This document shows positions 7,114 through 15,653 of a stretch of 37,289 nt of DNA, piece by piece. This stretch comes from CAWVWD01 sp965662365. Its GTDB lineage: Bacteria; Bacteroidota; Bacteroidia; Chitinophagales; Saprospiraceae. Made by a program: the position numbers and the translations under genes. The notes beneath the pieces are model-generated. The model ran no database searches. It was given only the letters and a program-made list of their open reading frames with translations, and was not told where the DNA came from. Location: contig CBFIHR010000044.1 in NCBI GenBank assembly GCA_965662365.1, forward strand, positions 1 through 37,289, read 5' to 3'. Every line of letters starts with the position of its first letter. Within the stretch, counting starts at the first letter, position 1.

Positions 7114-8186
7114 AAAAGCGAATTATTGGAATTGATGTAGCAAGAGCATTGGCGGTTATTGGGATGATTATCGTCAATTTTAAAATTGCTTTGGGAAGTC
7201 AAGGCAACCAAACACTCGAATTTATTACAGGATTACTTGAGGGGAAGGCAGCGGCCTTATTTGTGGTCTTAGCTGGAGTTGGTTTAGCGTTTATGTCAAA
7301 TTCCGCTATTGCGAAAAAAGATGTCGAAAAGTTAAAACGAATCAAAACGAAAATTGGCAAACGTGCTGCATTTTTATTCATCGTTGGTTTATTATACACA
7401 CCGATTTGGACTGCCGATATTTTGCATTTTTATGGTATTTATATGTTATTTGCCTTATTAGTTCTGACAAGTGAACGAAAGTATATCATAGGTTTTGCAA
7501 CGCTTTTAGTGCTTCTTTTTCCATTTTTAGTAATGATAATGGATTACGAAGTAGGTTGGAATTTTGAAACCCTTGAATATATTGATTTTTGGACAATCGA
7601 AGGATTCGTTCGCAATTTATTTTATAATGGTTTTCATCCCGTGATTCCGTGGGCGGCCTTTATGTTGATTGGTTTATGGTTTGGAAAGTTAGATTTGAAT
7701 AATTCGATTATTATTAAAAAATCTCTTTGGTGGAGTTTAGGTTTTTTTGTGGTCATCAATTTATTTTCGATAGTCACAATCAGTATTTTGGCAGAAGGCA
7801 ATGAAAAAACCGCAGCAGAATTACAAGAAATTTTAGGCACAAGTCCGATGCCGCCAATGCCTTTTTATATGATTTCGGGTAGCAGCTTAGCGATAGCGAT
7901 TATTTCTATTTGTATTCTAATCGCAAAACGACTTGAAGGAAACTTTTTGATAGATGCGTTGAATAAAACTGGGCAATTGGCATTGACATTTTATGTCGCT
8001 CATGTGATTATCGGAATGGGCATCATGGAAGCGATTTATCCAAATCAAATGGGAAAACTTTCGTTAGAGTTTTCCTTTGTTTATGCACTGATTTTTAGTG
8101 TTTTGTGTATCATCTTTGCAATAATTTGGACAAGGTATAAAAAGTCCGGCCCTTTGGAGTGGATAATGAGGAAAGTGACAGATTAA
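7110..8186 (+). CDS. DUF418 / acyltransferase-like multi-pass membrane protein
   Basis: A 358-residue integral membrane protein with about 9-10 helices. The start RIIGIDVARALAVIGMIIVN matches the first helix of the DUF418 and heparan-N-acetyltransferase-like (DUF1624) families, and the end SGPLEWIMRKV is typical of DUF418. Conserved features include FHPVIPWAAFMLIGLWFG in the middle and TGQLALTFYVAHV near the end. Members are thought to move acyl groups across the membrane or to work in transport, but the substrate is unknown. It overlaps the lipocalin-like gene by four bases, so esterase, lipocalin-like protein and DUF418 protein probably form one operon. Confidence 0.82.
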   Translation: MKKRIIGIDVARALAVIGMIIVNFKIALGSQGNQTLEFITGLLEGKAAALFVVLAGVGLAFMSNSAIAKKDVEKLKRIKTKIGKRAAFLFIVGLLYTPIWTADILHFYGIYMLFALLVLTSERKYIIGFATLLVLLFPFLVMIMDYEVGWNFETLEYIDFWTIEGFVRNLFYNGFHPVIPWAAFMLIGLWFGKLDLNNSIIIKKSLWWSLGFFVVINLFSIVTISILAEGNEKTAAELQEILGTSPMPPMPFYMISGSSLAIAIISICILIAKRLEGNFLIDALNKTGQLALTFYVAHVIIGMGIMEAIYPNQMGKLSLEFSFVYALIFSVLCIIFAIIWTRYKKSGPLEWIMRKVTD

Positions 8187-8241
8187 AAAAATGATTGTTT
8201 GATTGCTATATTGTTAAACAATTTATTTGAAAAATATCAAG

Positions 8242-8273
8242 AACAGTTTAACAATTTAACAGTTCAACAATTC
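8242..8273 (+). repeat. 16-bp tandem duplication upstream of a start codon
   Basis: Units aacagtttaacaattt (8242-8257) and aacagttcaacaattc (8258-8273) are head to tail with 14 of 16 bases the same, ending 12 nt before the ATG at 8286. Caacaatt-type strings are common between genes in Bacteroidota. The frame can be read through it from a TTG at 8199, but the product of that stretch looks like repeat translation and not protein. Confidence 0.6.
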
Positions 8274-8285
8274 AGTAATAGAATA

Positions 8286-9800
8286 ATGAATAATAATTTA
8301 GACGATTTTTTTAATGAGAAACTCAACGACTTGAGTTCGTCCGATGACGGTTGGGACGAACCGAGTGCGTCTGTTTGGGCAAACGCTCAACCAAATTTCC
8401 CGATTTATGGCCAATCGAAGCGAAACTGGTTCGTCGTTTTTGTAGTATTTTTAGGATTGACTTTATTAGGAACAGGAATTTACCTTTATAAAGTCAAACA
8501 AAAAAATAATGCTTTACAGCAAAAAATAGCGGTGTTAAATACAGAATTAGAACAAGAAAAATCGTCAAATCAATCCTTAAATCAAGATTTAAACCGTCAA
8601 AATCAAACACTTCAGAATCAAGTTAAAAACTTAGAACGTGTACTCGAAAACGAACAGGCAAAAACCGAACAAACCGTCAAAAATCTCCAAAATGCCTGTG
8701 CCGTTTCATTAAATCAAATGATTGAAAAAAACACTTTACCGCTCCAAAATATCATTCAAGAACAGCAGCGAATTATTCAACAACTTAAAGAAGAAAATCA
8801 AGATTTAAAATCAACTCATAACGCCCCTGAGCAAAAAGCGATAATGGCTAATAAAATTGATAAATTAATTGATAATCAAGCTATTGAAGCGAATTATTTA
8901 TTAAAAAACAAACCGTTTTTAGTAGAAAATAATGACGTAAAATCAATCACATCATCAGCTATAACGTCACCTAAAGAAACGTGGAAAAAATATGAATTAG
9001 GAATCGACTTATCTTCAATAGGTTTTAATGTAGCACTGACTAACTCCTTCGGAAGTGCAGATTATCAATCTTCGCCGACTTCTAATTCCTCTTTTGATGC
9101 CTCGACCAGAGAACCGATGCCTAATTACGCTCTTACGAATAATATCCCAGCAGTTGGGCTGCATTTTGGATATGGCATAAATAAAGATTTTTACATTCGT
9201 GCCGGAGTTCGTTATGCTAATTTTGAGTTAAACAGTGCCGCTTCTATGGAAATCGTTTACAATCAATCGAATGAATATATAAATCCACAAGGCACAGTTT
9301 TAAACGATTTAGTAGTCAATAGTACGACTCCTTTTAGTAATATTCAGCAAGGAATAACGGTCGAAGTTCCATCAAATGCCGCCTTAACAGATGGCGATAT
9401 TTTGCAATCTAATTTATCTAATTTTCAAAGTTATAACTTCTGGCAGTTGCCTTTGGGCATTGCGTTTTATCGTGGCAAACGTCGTTTGCAATTGGAGTTT
9501 CAAGGTGGATTAACATGGAATCATATCCGTTTTGACGATTATACATTTGATGCCTCTTTTGTAGGAAATAATGTGACACTCCCTGTGAATCGCTCCAATC
9601 TTATCAGCAATACAACAAATACGACTTCTTATTTGGGAGCTTATCTGGGAATCGGTGCAAATTATAAATTATCGGATAATTGGCAAGTTCGAGCAGGAAT
9701 GACGTTTGAAGAAACGGGTCTAACAACCAATACACAAACGCTTTCAAGAGGTTATTTCTTAGAAAATGGCATGAATTTGAGTTTGAATTATCGGTTTTAA
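8286..9800 (+). CDS. Envelope-spanning protein: anti-sigma-like N-terminus, TM helix, coiled coil, beta-barrel
   Basis: A protein of 504 aa from the ATG at 8286; a longer reading from TTG 8199 runs through a tandem repeat and is less likely. The cytosolic N-terminus is acidic with the pattern DDFFNEKL...P..SVW, which resembles N-termini of Bacteroidota proteins encoded near ECF sigma factors. One TM helix lies at about 49-68. Residues 72-175 are Gln/Asn/Glu-rich with heptad character (LNTELEQEK, LERVLENEQ), so a periplasmic coiled coil. From about 235 the chain turns into amphipathic strands (YELGIDLSSIGFNVAL, FYIRAGVRYANFEL, QLEFQGGLTWNHI) and ends with LSLNYRF, as in small PorT-like barrels. 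It could bridge inner and outer membranes. Anti-sigma function is an inference. Confidence 0.72.
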   Translation: MNNNLDDFFNEKLNDLSSSDDGWDEPSASVWANAQPNFPIYGQSKRNWFVVFVVFLGLTLLGTGIYLYKVKQKNNALQQKIAVLNTELEQEKSSNQSLNQDLNRQNQTLQNQVKNLERVLENEQAKTEQTVKNLQNACAVSLNQMIEKNTLPLQNIIQEQQRIIQQLKEENQDLKSTHNAPEQKAIMANKIDKLIDNQAIEANYLLKNKPFLVENNDVKSITSSAITSPKETWKKYELGIDLSSIGFNVALTNSFGSADYQSSPTSNSSFDASTREPMPNYALTNNIPAVGLHFGYGINKDFYIRAGVRYANFELNSAASMEIVYNQSNEYINPQGTVLNDLVVNSTTPFSNIQQGITVEVPSNAALTDGDILQSNLSNFQSYNFWQLPLGIAFYRGKRRLQLEFQGGLTWNHIRFDDYTFDASFVGNNVTLPVNRSNLISNTTNTTSYLGAYLGIGANYKLSDNWQVRAGMTFEETGLTTNTQTLSRGYFLENGMNLSLNYRF

Positions 9801-9891
9801 AAAGTAGCGATAATCATAATTTTTTGCTTGACCAATTATACAAATCATTATCAATACAACATGATGATTTTATTGATAAAATGGAACAACA

Positions 9892-11469
9892 ATGAAAAAC
9901 ATATTCATCGTTATTTTTAGTATTATTTCTTTTCGAATTGCGGCTCAAGATACAATTAAGGTCAACCTTATTAATACCAATACCGAACAATCCCTAACAA
10001 CTGCCAACCTGCCAAATTTTAAAATTTTCTCTAAAAACACAACCGATAAAGCTTGGATTATTTTAGAAAATATTCGTTATCATCAACGGTTAGAATGGCT
10101 TTGGACGATTGAAATTCAAGATAATTATGGTAAAGTTTATATAAAAAAAGCAGACTGGTCAATCATTCACGATAAAGTCGATGAATTTAAAACAAAAGTT
10201 ATAGCAGCACAACCCAATGGTTATTTAAATGCTGATATCTACATTACGCCTTACTTGGAGGATTTTATGTACGAATCATGGCAATATTATCACTTTTTAC
10301 CAGGTCAATATCGTATAAGATTGACTTATCATTTGCCGATAAAGGATCTTGATAAAATCGAAGATATCCTACCAAATCGACCTTACAAATCCGAAGTTTT
10401 AACAACTAAAATCATTCAAACAAACTGGTTAGATATAACAATCACAGAATCAAAAATTTTCTTTCCTACTGATTTTCAAAATATTACGAATCAGAAAGTC
10501 TATAATCCGTACCTTAACTGGATGAAACAGCTGACCATTATTCAAAATGGAAAACATATTAAAGAACAGTTATTTGATACACATAATCACTTGATTGCCG
10601 AGTTTATCCCAGCTGAACCGACCGACTCTGCGACTTTAATCAATTTATACAATGGAAAACATTTTGAAATTAGAAATAATCATACGATTAATGGAAAGTT
10701 TCGGCATTACGCCAGTGCTTCTTATGGTATAAAAGATAATGCTTTCTGGGAGTTAATGCGAGCGGAAGGCAACATAAAAAATGGCCAATTAGATGGAATT
10801 ATCTATTCTTACGAACCGTTTGGCAGTTATTCAAAACGTAAAACAACTTACAAAAATGGTGTATTAAATGGTGCTTTCGAGCAATGGCAGCGACCGAAAG
10901 ATTCGACTAATTTTGTATTGCTAGAAAAAGGTTTTTATAAAGACAGTTTACGGCATGGAACCTTTACGGCATATTATCACGACAATGGAAAAATATTACG
11001 AAAGTTAAATTATGATCGTGGTCTGGTCGATGGCAAAGTCAAGGTTTATCATAAGAATGGTCGCTTGATGTCAATCGAACATTTTTTACCAAAGATCAAA
11101 AAAGAAAAAGCATATTTGTACGACAATCGCTCGTTGGCAGGAAAAAGCTATCACGATACCCAAATCAAACATGGTAAGTTTGTGAATTATAATACTTTAG
11201 GTCACCTTATTCAGAAAAAATATTACAGAAATAATCAACTGGTAGGCAAGCATTTTCAAAAAATAATTTTGGATAATAACATCTATCTTACAAAAGGGTT
11301 TTATAAAAATGGCCGAACATGGAAAGGACAATTTATTGATACTCAAACGCAAATAACAAGAAGTCGTTATGGTGTTGAACGAAAATATGTGGTGTATCGA
11401 GTAACCTACCGAAAAGGTGTCGTTACTAAAAAGGAAATTTTGAAAAGTGGCGACGGCTGGCTTTTTTAA
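9892..11469 (+). CDS. Secreted protein with MORN_2 / YwqK-type repeats
   Basis: A 525-residue protein with a signal peptide (about 1-19, ending FRIAAQ). Residues 20-210 are a unique beta-rich domain. The rest contains repeated motifs of the MORN_2 type: NGQLDGIIYSY, NGVLNGAFEQW, DSLRHGTFTAYYHDNGK, RGLVDGKVKVYHKNGRL, IKHGKFVNYNTLGHL, NNQLVGKHF. These Y-x-N-G-x-x-x-G units are the ones annotated as YwqK-family antitoxin in Bacillus and are widespread in Bacteroidota secreted proteins. In this setting a toxin-antitoxin role is unlikely, since the protein has a signal peptide and no toxin neighbour. The gene is convergent with the S41 gene. Function unknown. Confidence 0.8.
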   Translation: MKNIFIVIFSIISFRIAAQDTIKVNLINTNTEQSLTTANLPNFKIFSKNTTDKAWIILENIRYHQRLEWLWTIEIQDNYGKVYIKKADWSIIHDKVDEFKTKVIAAQPNGYLNADIYITPYLEDFMYESWQYYHFLPGQYRIRLTYHLPIKDLDKIEDILPNRPYKSEVLTTKIIQTNWLDITITESKIFFPTDFQNITNQKVYNPYLNWMKQLTIIQNGKHIKEQLFDTHNHLIAEFIPAEPTDSATLINLYNGKHFEIRNNHTINGKFRHYASASYGIKDNAFWELMRAEGNIKNGQLDGIIYSYEPFGSYSKRKTTYKNGVLNGAFEQWQRPKDSTNFVLLEKGFYKDSLRHGTFTAYYHDNGKILRKLNYDRGLVDGKVKVYHKNGRLMSIEHFLPKIKKEKAYLYDNRSLAGKSYHDTQIKHGKFVNYNTLGHLIQKKYYRNNQLVGKHFQKIILDNNIYLTKGFYKNGRTWKGQFIDTQTQITRSRYGVERKYVVYRVTYRKGVVTKKEILKSGDGWLF

Positions 11470-11503
11470 AAAAACTCGATTCATTGGGCAGTTCTACCAT
11501 TGC

Positions 11504-11546
11504 GGAACACCAACCCTTTTATTTTTTAATAAAAAATTGGCGTTCC
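11504..11546. terminator. Bidirectional terminator candidate between convergent genes
   Basis: Segments ggaacaccaa (11504-11513) and ttggcgttcc (11537-11546) pair with one mismatch, with an A/T-only loop that holds runs of T and A. It lies between the convergent MORN_2-protein and S41 genes. Confidence 0.5.
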
Positions 11547-11585
11547 TACATTTGGAAAATTTTCAATAAATCTTTTTATAAAAAA

Positions 11586-12605
11586 CTACTGTCTTAACAA
11601 AAATAAGGCGGTTTCCAAAATTGTATCAAATCCATTTTGAGCCGCTGTATCGTCCATATCTTCTGCCACATCAACAGGAACGCCACCTTCAATATTAAAA
11701 CCATCAGGCATGAAAGTCGCTGTATTTGATACTCGAAGTATCCAACCATTGGCCAACTCGGTGAAGGCAGGCGCACCGCCACCACCGCCAGTCTGATCAC
11801 CAATTAAGGTAACATTCGGCAAATTTTTCATATACGCAGCAAAAAGATTGGTCGCACTGTAACACGACCGACTGGTTAAGACCGCCACTTTTCCCGTAAA
11901 ACGAAGAGGTTCTTCGTCGTCGTTGTCCGTTTCATAAGGCGACAATACAACATCTTCTAAGGCAGAAAAGTCGTTTTCACCAATTCCATTTTTGTACTGT
12001 GTCCGACCGACCAAAACTTCCTCATCAGTAAAGCGTTCCGCCAAACGTTCGATATTCATAATCGAACCGCCACCATTATCACGCACATCAATGATAATTC
12101 CTCTATGAAATTCAAATTTTTTGAGAATATAATTTAACGAAGATTCAGAAATCGTATTTGAAAAACTGCTATACCGTATATAACCAACGTCACCAAAATC
12201 GTACACGATAAACGAACCGACGAACTGCTGTTTTTCCTTAAAATAATTCCGTTCTAATAAATCATAGTTAAAATTGGCGGGATAATCCAAAAACCATGTC
12301 CAGTTGCGACTTATGTCAAACGACGATCTCAAATTTACATGACCATCTTTCAACTCGTACATCATATCTGCAATGACTTTAAAAAGTTCCTCGCTTGTCA
12401 TTTCATCGTTTACCAAAGGTTGATAAACGGCATAGATAGAATCCCAGTCAATATTCTTAAACTCAAAAAAAGAGTATTCTCTGTCGGCAAAAGTCCACGC
12501 TTCCTCAAAAATCGCTGTCGGCGTAGTCGAAGGTTGCGGTTCTGTAAATAACAACTCACAACTCGAAAGCGTGACTATTAGTATAATCCCTGTTATATAT
12601 TTCAT
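11586..12605 (-). CDS. S41-family peptidase-like lipoprotein
   Basis: A 339-residue lipoprotein with lipobox TLSSC (Cys16). The fold is that of tail-specific S41 proteases: an N-terminal helical segment (about 30-90, ending MMYELKDGHVNL), no obvious PDZ domain, and the catalytic core from about 130. DVRDNGGG (173-180) is the family block and Ser250 in SRSCYSATN is the expected nucleophile. The usual general-base lysine in the G..T.GK position is not there: the sequence reads GDQTGGGGGAP (about 269-279). Bacteroidota lipoproteins with this TGGG variant are common and may use another base. The substrate is unknown. It is 46 bp upstream of the S41 start from the next minus-strand gene, so the two may be co-transcribed. 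Confidence 0.85.
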   Translation of the reverse strand: MKYITGIILIVTLSSCELLFTEPQPSTTPTAIFEEAWTFADREYSFFEFKNIDWDSIYAVYQPLVNDEMTSEELFKVIADMMYELKDGHVNLRSSFDISRNWTWFLDYPANFNYDLLERNYFKEKQQFVGSFIVYDFGDVGYIRYSSFSNTISESSLNYILKKFEFHRGIIIDVRDNGGGSIMNIERLAERFTDEEVLVGRTQYKNGIGENDFSALEDVVLSPYETDNDDEEPLRFTGKVAVLTSRSCYSATNLFAAYMKNLPNVTLIGDQTGGGGGAPAFTELANGWILRVSNTATFMPDGFNIEGGVPVDVAEDMDDTAAQNGFDTILETALFLLRQ

Positions 12606-12631
12606 TTTTTAATTTTTAGCATTCACAACAA

Positions 12632-12647
12632 CGGTCTTAACTGCCGC
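12632..12647. repeat. Half copy of the gtcttcaactgccgc repeat
   Basis: cggtcttaactgccgc matches the core of the left arm at 904-930 with one deleted base and one change. It lies in the 46-bp gap between two minus-strand genes. It is probably a decayed relative of that repeat. Confidence 0.4.
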
Positions 12648-12651
12648 TTTT

Positions 12652-13476
12652 TTACCTCAACCGCACCATCAAACCAAAACCCAACGCATGATGGCCAGTA
12701 ATTACTCGATACGCTTCATTGTCTCGATAACGAAAAAAGTCCCAATTGTAGTTAATCCGAAAGGCATTATTGTTATGACGACCGATTGGAAAAATAATTC
12801 CGTTCTCGGTTTCTAACCGAAACAGATTTCCAATATAAGCGACTTGATGAATCACTTCCCAACCCGGAAGCCCAAACGATGGCCGATTAATATAACCGGC
12901 AATCGGCAAATGTGCCTCGCTGTAAAACTGAACTTCTTTATGAATGAAAGGTAATTCAATCTTTTTATGCACTCGTGTTGCGGCTCCCAAAGTCAGCAAG
13001 CCGTCCCAGTGTGTCGCACTATTTCCTAACGGTGATAATACCCGAACTTGTGTCAAAAAATCTAATTTTGGACCAACAGCAATTTGCCAGTCGTTCGGCT
13101 GTTTATCCAAAATAAACAAATGACCATAATTCATCGTAACCATAAAATCATAACCAGAAACGCCACCTTGCGAACTAATAAAATTCGTTCCTAAACCCAA
13201 GATTTCATAATCTTGAATCGACTTAGGCGTTACCTTAAACTCTCCCAAAGAAAACCCAACTCCAGCGCCGCTGTATAACTGATTAGAGGTACTTAAATCT
13301 TGATTGTTGCTATACGTTGCGGCAGACTCCAAGACCAAAAACGAAGTTTGATTTTCCTTTTTCTGCTCTCGTTTGGCTTTACGCTCTTTTTTGCGTTCTG
13401 CTTTTTGTGCATTGCTACTCATTGGCAGCAGAAAAAAAGTAAGCGACAGCATTAACGCTAATTTTATGATTTTCAT
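12652..13476 (-). CDS. Predicted outer-membrane beta-barrel protein, unknown family
   Basis: The preferred start is the Met at 13476 (MKIIKLALM), six codons inside the longest frame, because it opens a standard signal peptide ending SSNAQ. After cleavage comes a very basic stretch (KAERKKERKAKREQKKE), then beta strands with alternating aromatic residues through to LGFGLMVRLR. Features include YSGAGVGFSLGEFKV, WQIAVGPKLDFLTQVRV and a conserved-looking HKEVQFYSEAHLPI. Repeats with small loops suggest a barrel of 10-12 strands. I do not recognise a named family. It reads towards the S41 gene. Confidence 0.72.
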   Translation of the reverse strand: MKIIKLALMLSLTFFLLPMSSNAQKAERKKERKAKREQKKENQTSFLVLESAATYSNNQDLSTSNQLYSGAGVGFSLGEFKVTPKSIQDYEILGLGTNFISSQGGVSGYDFMVTMNYGHLFILDKQPNDWQIAVGPKLDFLTQVRVLSPLGNSATHWDGLLTLGAATRVHKKIELPFIHKEVQFYSEAHLPIAGYINRPSFGLPGWEVIHQVAYIGNLFRLETENGIIFPIGRHNNNAFRINYNWDFFRYRDNEAYRVITGHHALGFGLMVRLR

Positions 13477-13494
13477 CGAATATTGATTGAACAT

Positions 13495-13754
13495 TAATTG
13501 AATAATTCTTAGAAATGGAAATAAAAACGACTAAAATACTACATTTTCTAATAGCAATAGACCAACTTAAAGGGTTTTTAATAAAAAACATAGTCTATAT
13601 TATTCGTATTTTTTGAACTACGAAAGTAGATACAAACACCTTTGAAAGGTACAAAAATTCTACTATTTCACGCTTTTATAAAATACTTTTGTATCTTTTG
13701 TCCATTTTGTAATTCAATTTTTTTCTTACGATTGCCGTAATTAATACATCAAAA
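13495..13754. other. Divergent intergenic region, 260 bp
   Basis: Separates the minus-strand barrel gene from the plus-strand small membrane gene. The plus strand has TACTTTTG (13684-13691), an exact TAnnTTTG match 63 bp before the ATG at 13755, so it is a possible promoter. No clear TTG element lies at the right distance upstream. No other structure seen. Confidence 0.4.
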
Positions 13755-14090
13755 ATGCAACAAGAACGAATTATACGATTTTCAACGATTTTAGCTGCCT
13801 TGCTTTTCGCAATGTCCGCCTTATCTTTCTTCAAAGCTGGTCAAGTACTTTTTGGATTTATTTTGTTAATAATCAGTGGTTTAAATATTACCGTTTTAGT
13901 ATTTTTAAATAAAAGACAACGAACAACTAACATCGTTTTGAACTTTATGAATGCCATCGCTGCTAGCATTACCGCTTATGATTATATTCAGCGAGCAACC
14001 GATTATATTCACTATGTTTGGATGTTGACCGCCTTCATGTTTTTGACATTGACTATTTATTTAATTTTCAAAAAAGACCGCCGAATTTAA
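13755..14090 (+). CDS. Small four-helix membrane protein, unknown function
   Basis: 111 residues with four hydrophobic helices (about 9-25, 29-50, 58-75 and 86-104) joined by short loops, and basic residues at both ends (RQRTTN and KKDRRI), predicting cytosolic termini. No conserved motif is visible and no family is recognised. It is a single-gene unit between a divergent barrel gene and a convergent TPR gene, closed by a strong hairpin terminator at 14100-14137. Confidence 0.75.
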   Translation: MQQERIIRFSTILAALLFAMSALSFFKAGQVLFGFILLIISGLNITVLVFLNKRQRTTNIVLNFMNAIAASITAYDYIQRATDYIHYVWMLTAFMFLTLTIYLIFKKDRRI

Positions 14091-14099
14091 ACTAAAAAA

Positions 14100-14137
14100 G
14101 GGTTTTTATCTATGAATCATTCGATAGATAAAAACCC
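14100..14137. terminator. Strong bidirectional terminator
   Basis: Arms gggtttttatctat (14100-14113) and atagataaaaaccc (14124-14137) pair perfectly over 14 bp with a 10-nt loop. They are flanked by A-runs on the left and a T-run on the right, so it should work both for the small membrane gene and for the convergent TPR gene. Confidence 0.85.
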
Positions 14138-14170
14138 GTTATTTTTTACAATAAAAAAGTTGTCGCCACA

Positions 14171-15415
14171 CTAAAAACTACAAAAATACGTCAACTGCTC
14201 CGCCCCTACTTCGTACCCTAAATTTACACTTTTTTCAAAATCAGCACAAGCGTCCGTTCGGTTATTATCCAAAACGTGAGCAATTCCACGATTAAAATAC
14301 GCTTCCGCAAATTGAGGATTCAAGTCAATTGCCTTATCATAATCTTGAACAGCGTCGATATAATTATTCAATAAAACATGAATATTTCCACGCAATTTGT
14401 ACAAAGCCGCATTTGTCGGTTCTAACGCAATCGCCTTATTCATATCTTCCAACGCACTCAAGGCATCACCCGACATTTTTTGAGCAATCGCACGATTCAA
14501 AAATAAACGATAACTATTGTCATTCGACTCCTTTTCGATGAAGTCATATTCCTTTAAAGCCTTTTCGTTTTCGCCCATTTTTTTGTACAAAGTTGCTCTA
14601 TAAAAATAGGCTTTATCCATGTACGGATTTAATTCAATCACTTTATCAACATATTTTAAAGCATCTTTCAACTTCCCTTTGTGCATACAAACCAAACTCA
14701 AATTTAAGTAACCTAAATCATAACTTGGATCTGCCTCGACGGCTTGTTCAAAATAATCACTTGCCCGTTGATAATCTTCTTGTTCAGCATAAATAACACC
14801 TTTCAAATCGTATAAAGTCGCACAATCCGCCTCCTCAAAAGTATTCAAATCTGCTAAAGCCAACGCCAATTCACCTTTTTTAATGTTATCAATTGACTTT
14901 TGTAAAATATAATCAATCGTAGGATTTTCCTCTAAAATTGAATCAAGTTCAAATGTTTCACCATACAATTTTTCATAATATGTCATTCTATAAGACAAAG
15001 TCGGCAATTCGGTAAACTTCATCGGATCAAAAGCCAATACACGCAATTTTCGCAAATCATTTCGATAACCGAACAAATCACCAATGTAAGGATTTAAGCG
15101 AGTTGCCATCGCATAATCTTGCTGTGCTTCCGCAAATCGACCTTGTTTATACAAAGCCATCGAGCGACGAATATACGTTTCTGCAAACTCTGGAGCTTGT
15201 GCAATTGCCTTATCAAAAGTAATAATTGCCTGTTCGTATTCTCCCTGCAACATCAAGTTTTCAGCTTGTGTCAAATGTACCAAAACTTCACGTCCGTAAG
15301 ATTCGGGATCAGCATTTACAACCCCTCTTGCGGTACCAACCTTTTGAGCCATTAAGAACGTTGAAAAAGTCAATAACAAAAATGCTAAACTTATTTTCTG
15401 TAAACACTGCTTCAT
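14171..15415 (-). CDS. Secreted tetratricopeptide-repeat protein
   Basis: 414 residues with a signal peptide (about 1-23, ending FLMAQ). At least seven TPR units follow, for example AENLMLQGEYEQAIITFDKA (about 50-70), AETYIRRSMALYKQGRFAEA, CATLYDLKGVIYAEQEDYQR, DLGYLNLSLVCMHKGKLKDA, DKAYFYRATLYKKMGENEKA, YRLFLNRAIAQKMSGDALSA and AEAYFNRGIAHVLDNNRTDA. The C-terminus CADFEKSVNLGYEVG is usual for such proteins. A periplasmic scaffold or adaptor role is typical, but the partner is unknown. It is divergent from the DUF4856 gene, so the 261-bp gap with the Fur-like elements could affect both. Confidence 0.88.
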   Translation of the reverse strand: MKQCLQKISLAFLLLTFSTFLMAQKVGTARGVVNADPESYGREVLVHLTQAENLMLQGEYEQAIITFDKAIAQAPEFAETYIRRSMALYKQGRFAEAQQDYAMATRLNPYIGDLFGYRNDLRKLRVLAFDPMKFTELPTLSYRMTYYEKLYGETFELDSILEENPTIDYILQKSIDNIKKGELALALADLNTFEEADCATLYDLKGVIYAEQEDYQRASDYFEQAVEADPSYDLGYLNLSLVCMHKGKLKDALKYVDKVIELNPYMDKAYFYRATLYKKMGENEKALKEYDFIEKESNDNSYRLFLNRAIAQKMSGDALSALEDMNKAIALEPTNAALYKLRGNIHVLLNNYIDAVQDYDKAIDLNPQFAEAYFNRGIAHVLDNNRTDACADFEKSVNLGYEVGAEQLTYFCSF

Positions 15416-15503
15416 ACGAAATTATTTTTTAATGAACAAAAAAATCTACAACAAATAAACGATAATTTGTAGAATAAGTTTAGGATTTGGCTCAGTCATC
15501 ATA

Positions 15504-15546
15504 TTGACTAAAATCACTATTTGGAAAAAATCTAATTAAAAATTAG
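15504..15546 (+). promoter_or_regulatory. Shared 43-bp upstream element, copy A (palindromic core)
   Basis: This element matches 20563-20605 at 39 of 43 positions. Its last 15 bases, ctaattaaaaattag (15532-15546), form a perfect 6-3-6 palindrome, and gaaaaaatctaatt precedes it. The end lies exactly 20 bp before the TAnnTTTG box at 15567, the same distance as in copy B. It is a strong candidate operator or activator site for the DUF4856-imelysin-HTTM-ChaN unit. Confidence 0.75.
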
Positions 15547-15566
15547 GAGATTTAAAATTCCAGTTT

Positions 15567-15574
15567 TAGTTTTG
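15567..15574 (+). promoter_or_regulatory. Promoter -7 element TAGTTTTG
   Basis: An exact match to the Bacteroidota TAnnTTTG -7 box, 102 bp before the ATG at 15677. Transcription should start near 15580. Support comes from the same spacing to the shared palindrome in the second unit (TAATTTTG at 20626). No TTG -33 element is visible, so activation or a degenerate -33 at the palindrome is likely. Confidence 0.6.
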
Positions 15575-15579
15575 TAGTC

Positions 15580-15602
15580 TTATTTGTAGTAAGTCCAAAT
15601 AA
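15580..15602. promoter_or_regulatory. Candidate operator TTATTTG-N9-CAAATAA over the predicted start site
   Basis: A 7-bp perfect inverted repeat with a 9-bp spacer, starting at the predicted +1. Binding here would block transcription. The right half (TCCAAATAA) resembles TCTAAATAA copies at 15649-15657 and 20652-20660 upstream of the two iron-linked units. A Fur-type repressor is a plausible ligand, by inference. Confidence 0.45.
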
Positions 15603-15609
15603 ATATAAA

Positions 15610-15653
15610 TTAAGTTTAATATTTTTTTGCCAATCAATTTATATTAAATCTAA
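15610..15653 (+). promoter_or_regulatory. Leader hairpin upstream of DUF4856 gene
   Basis: Arms ttaagtttaatat (15610-15622) and atattaaatctaa (15641-15653) match at 11 of 13 positions with an 18-nt spacer, within the predicted 5' leader and 23 nt before the start codon. It could affect translation or message stability. AT-only pairing makes it weak. Confidence 0.35.

Noticed and set aside
8199..8285. N-terminal extension of the envelope-spanning protein from a TTG
   Set aside because: The added 29 codons translate a tandem repeat and spacer; the ATG at 8286 gives the normal acidic N-terminus.
9892..11469. YwqK 'antitoxin' annotation suggesting a toxin-antitoxin pair
   Set aside because: The protein is secreted, much longer than the family's small members, and has no toxin-like neighbour; the name reflects only MORN_2 repeats.
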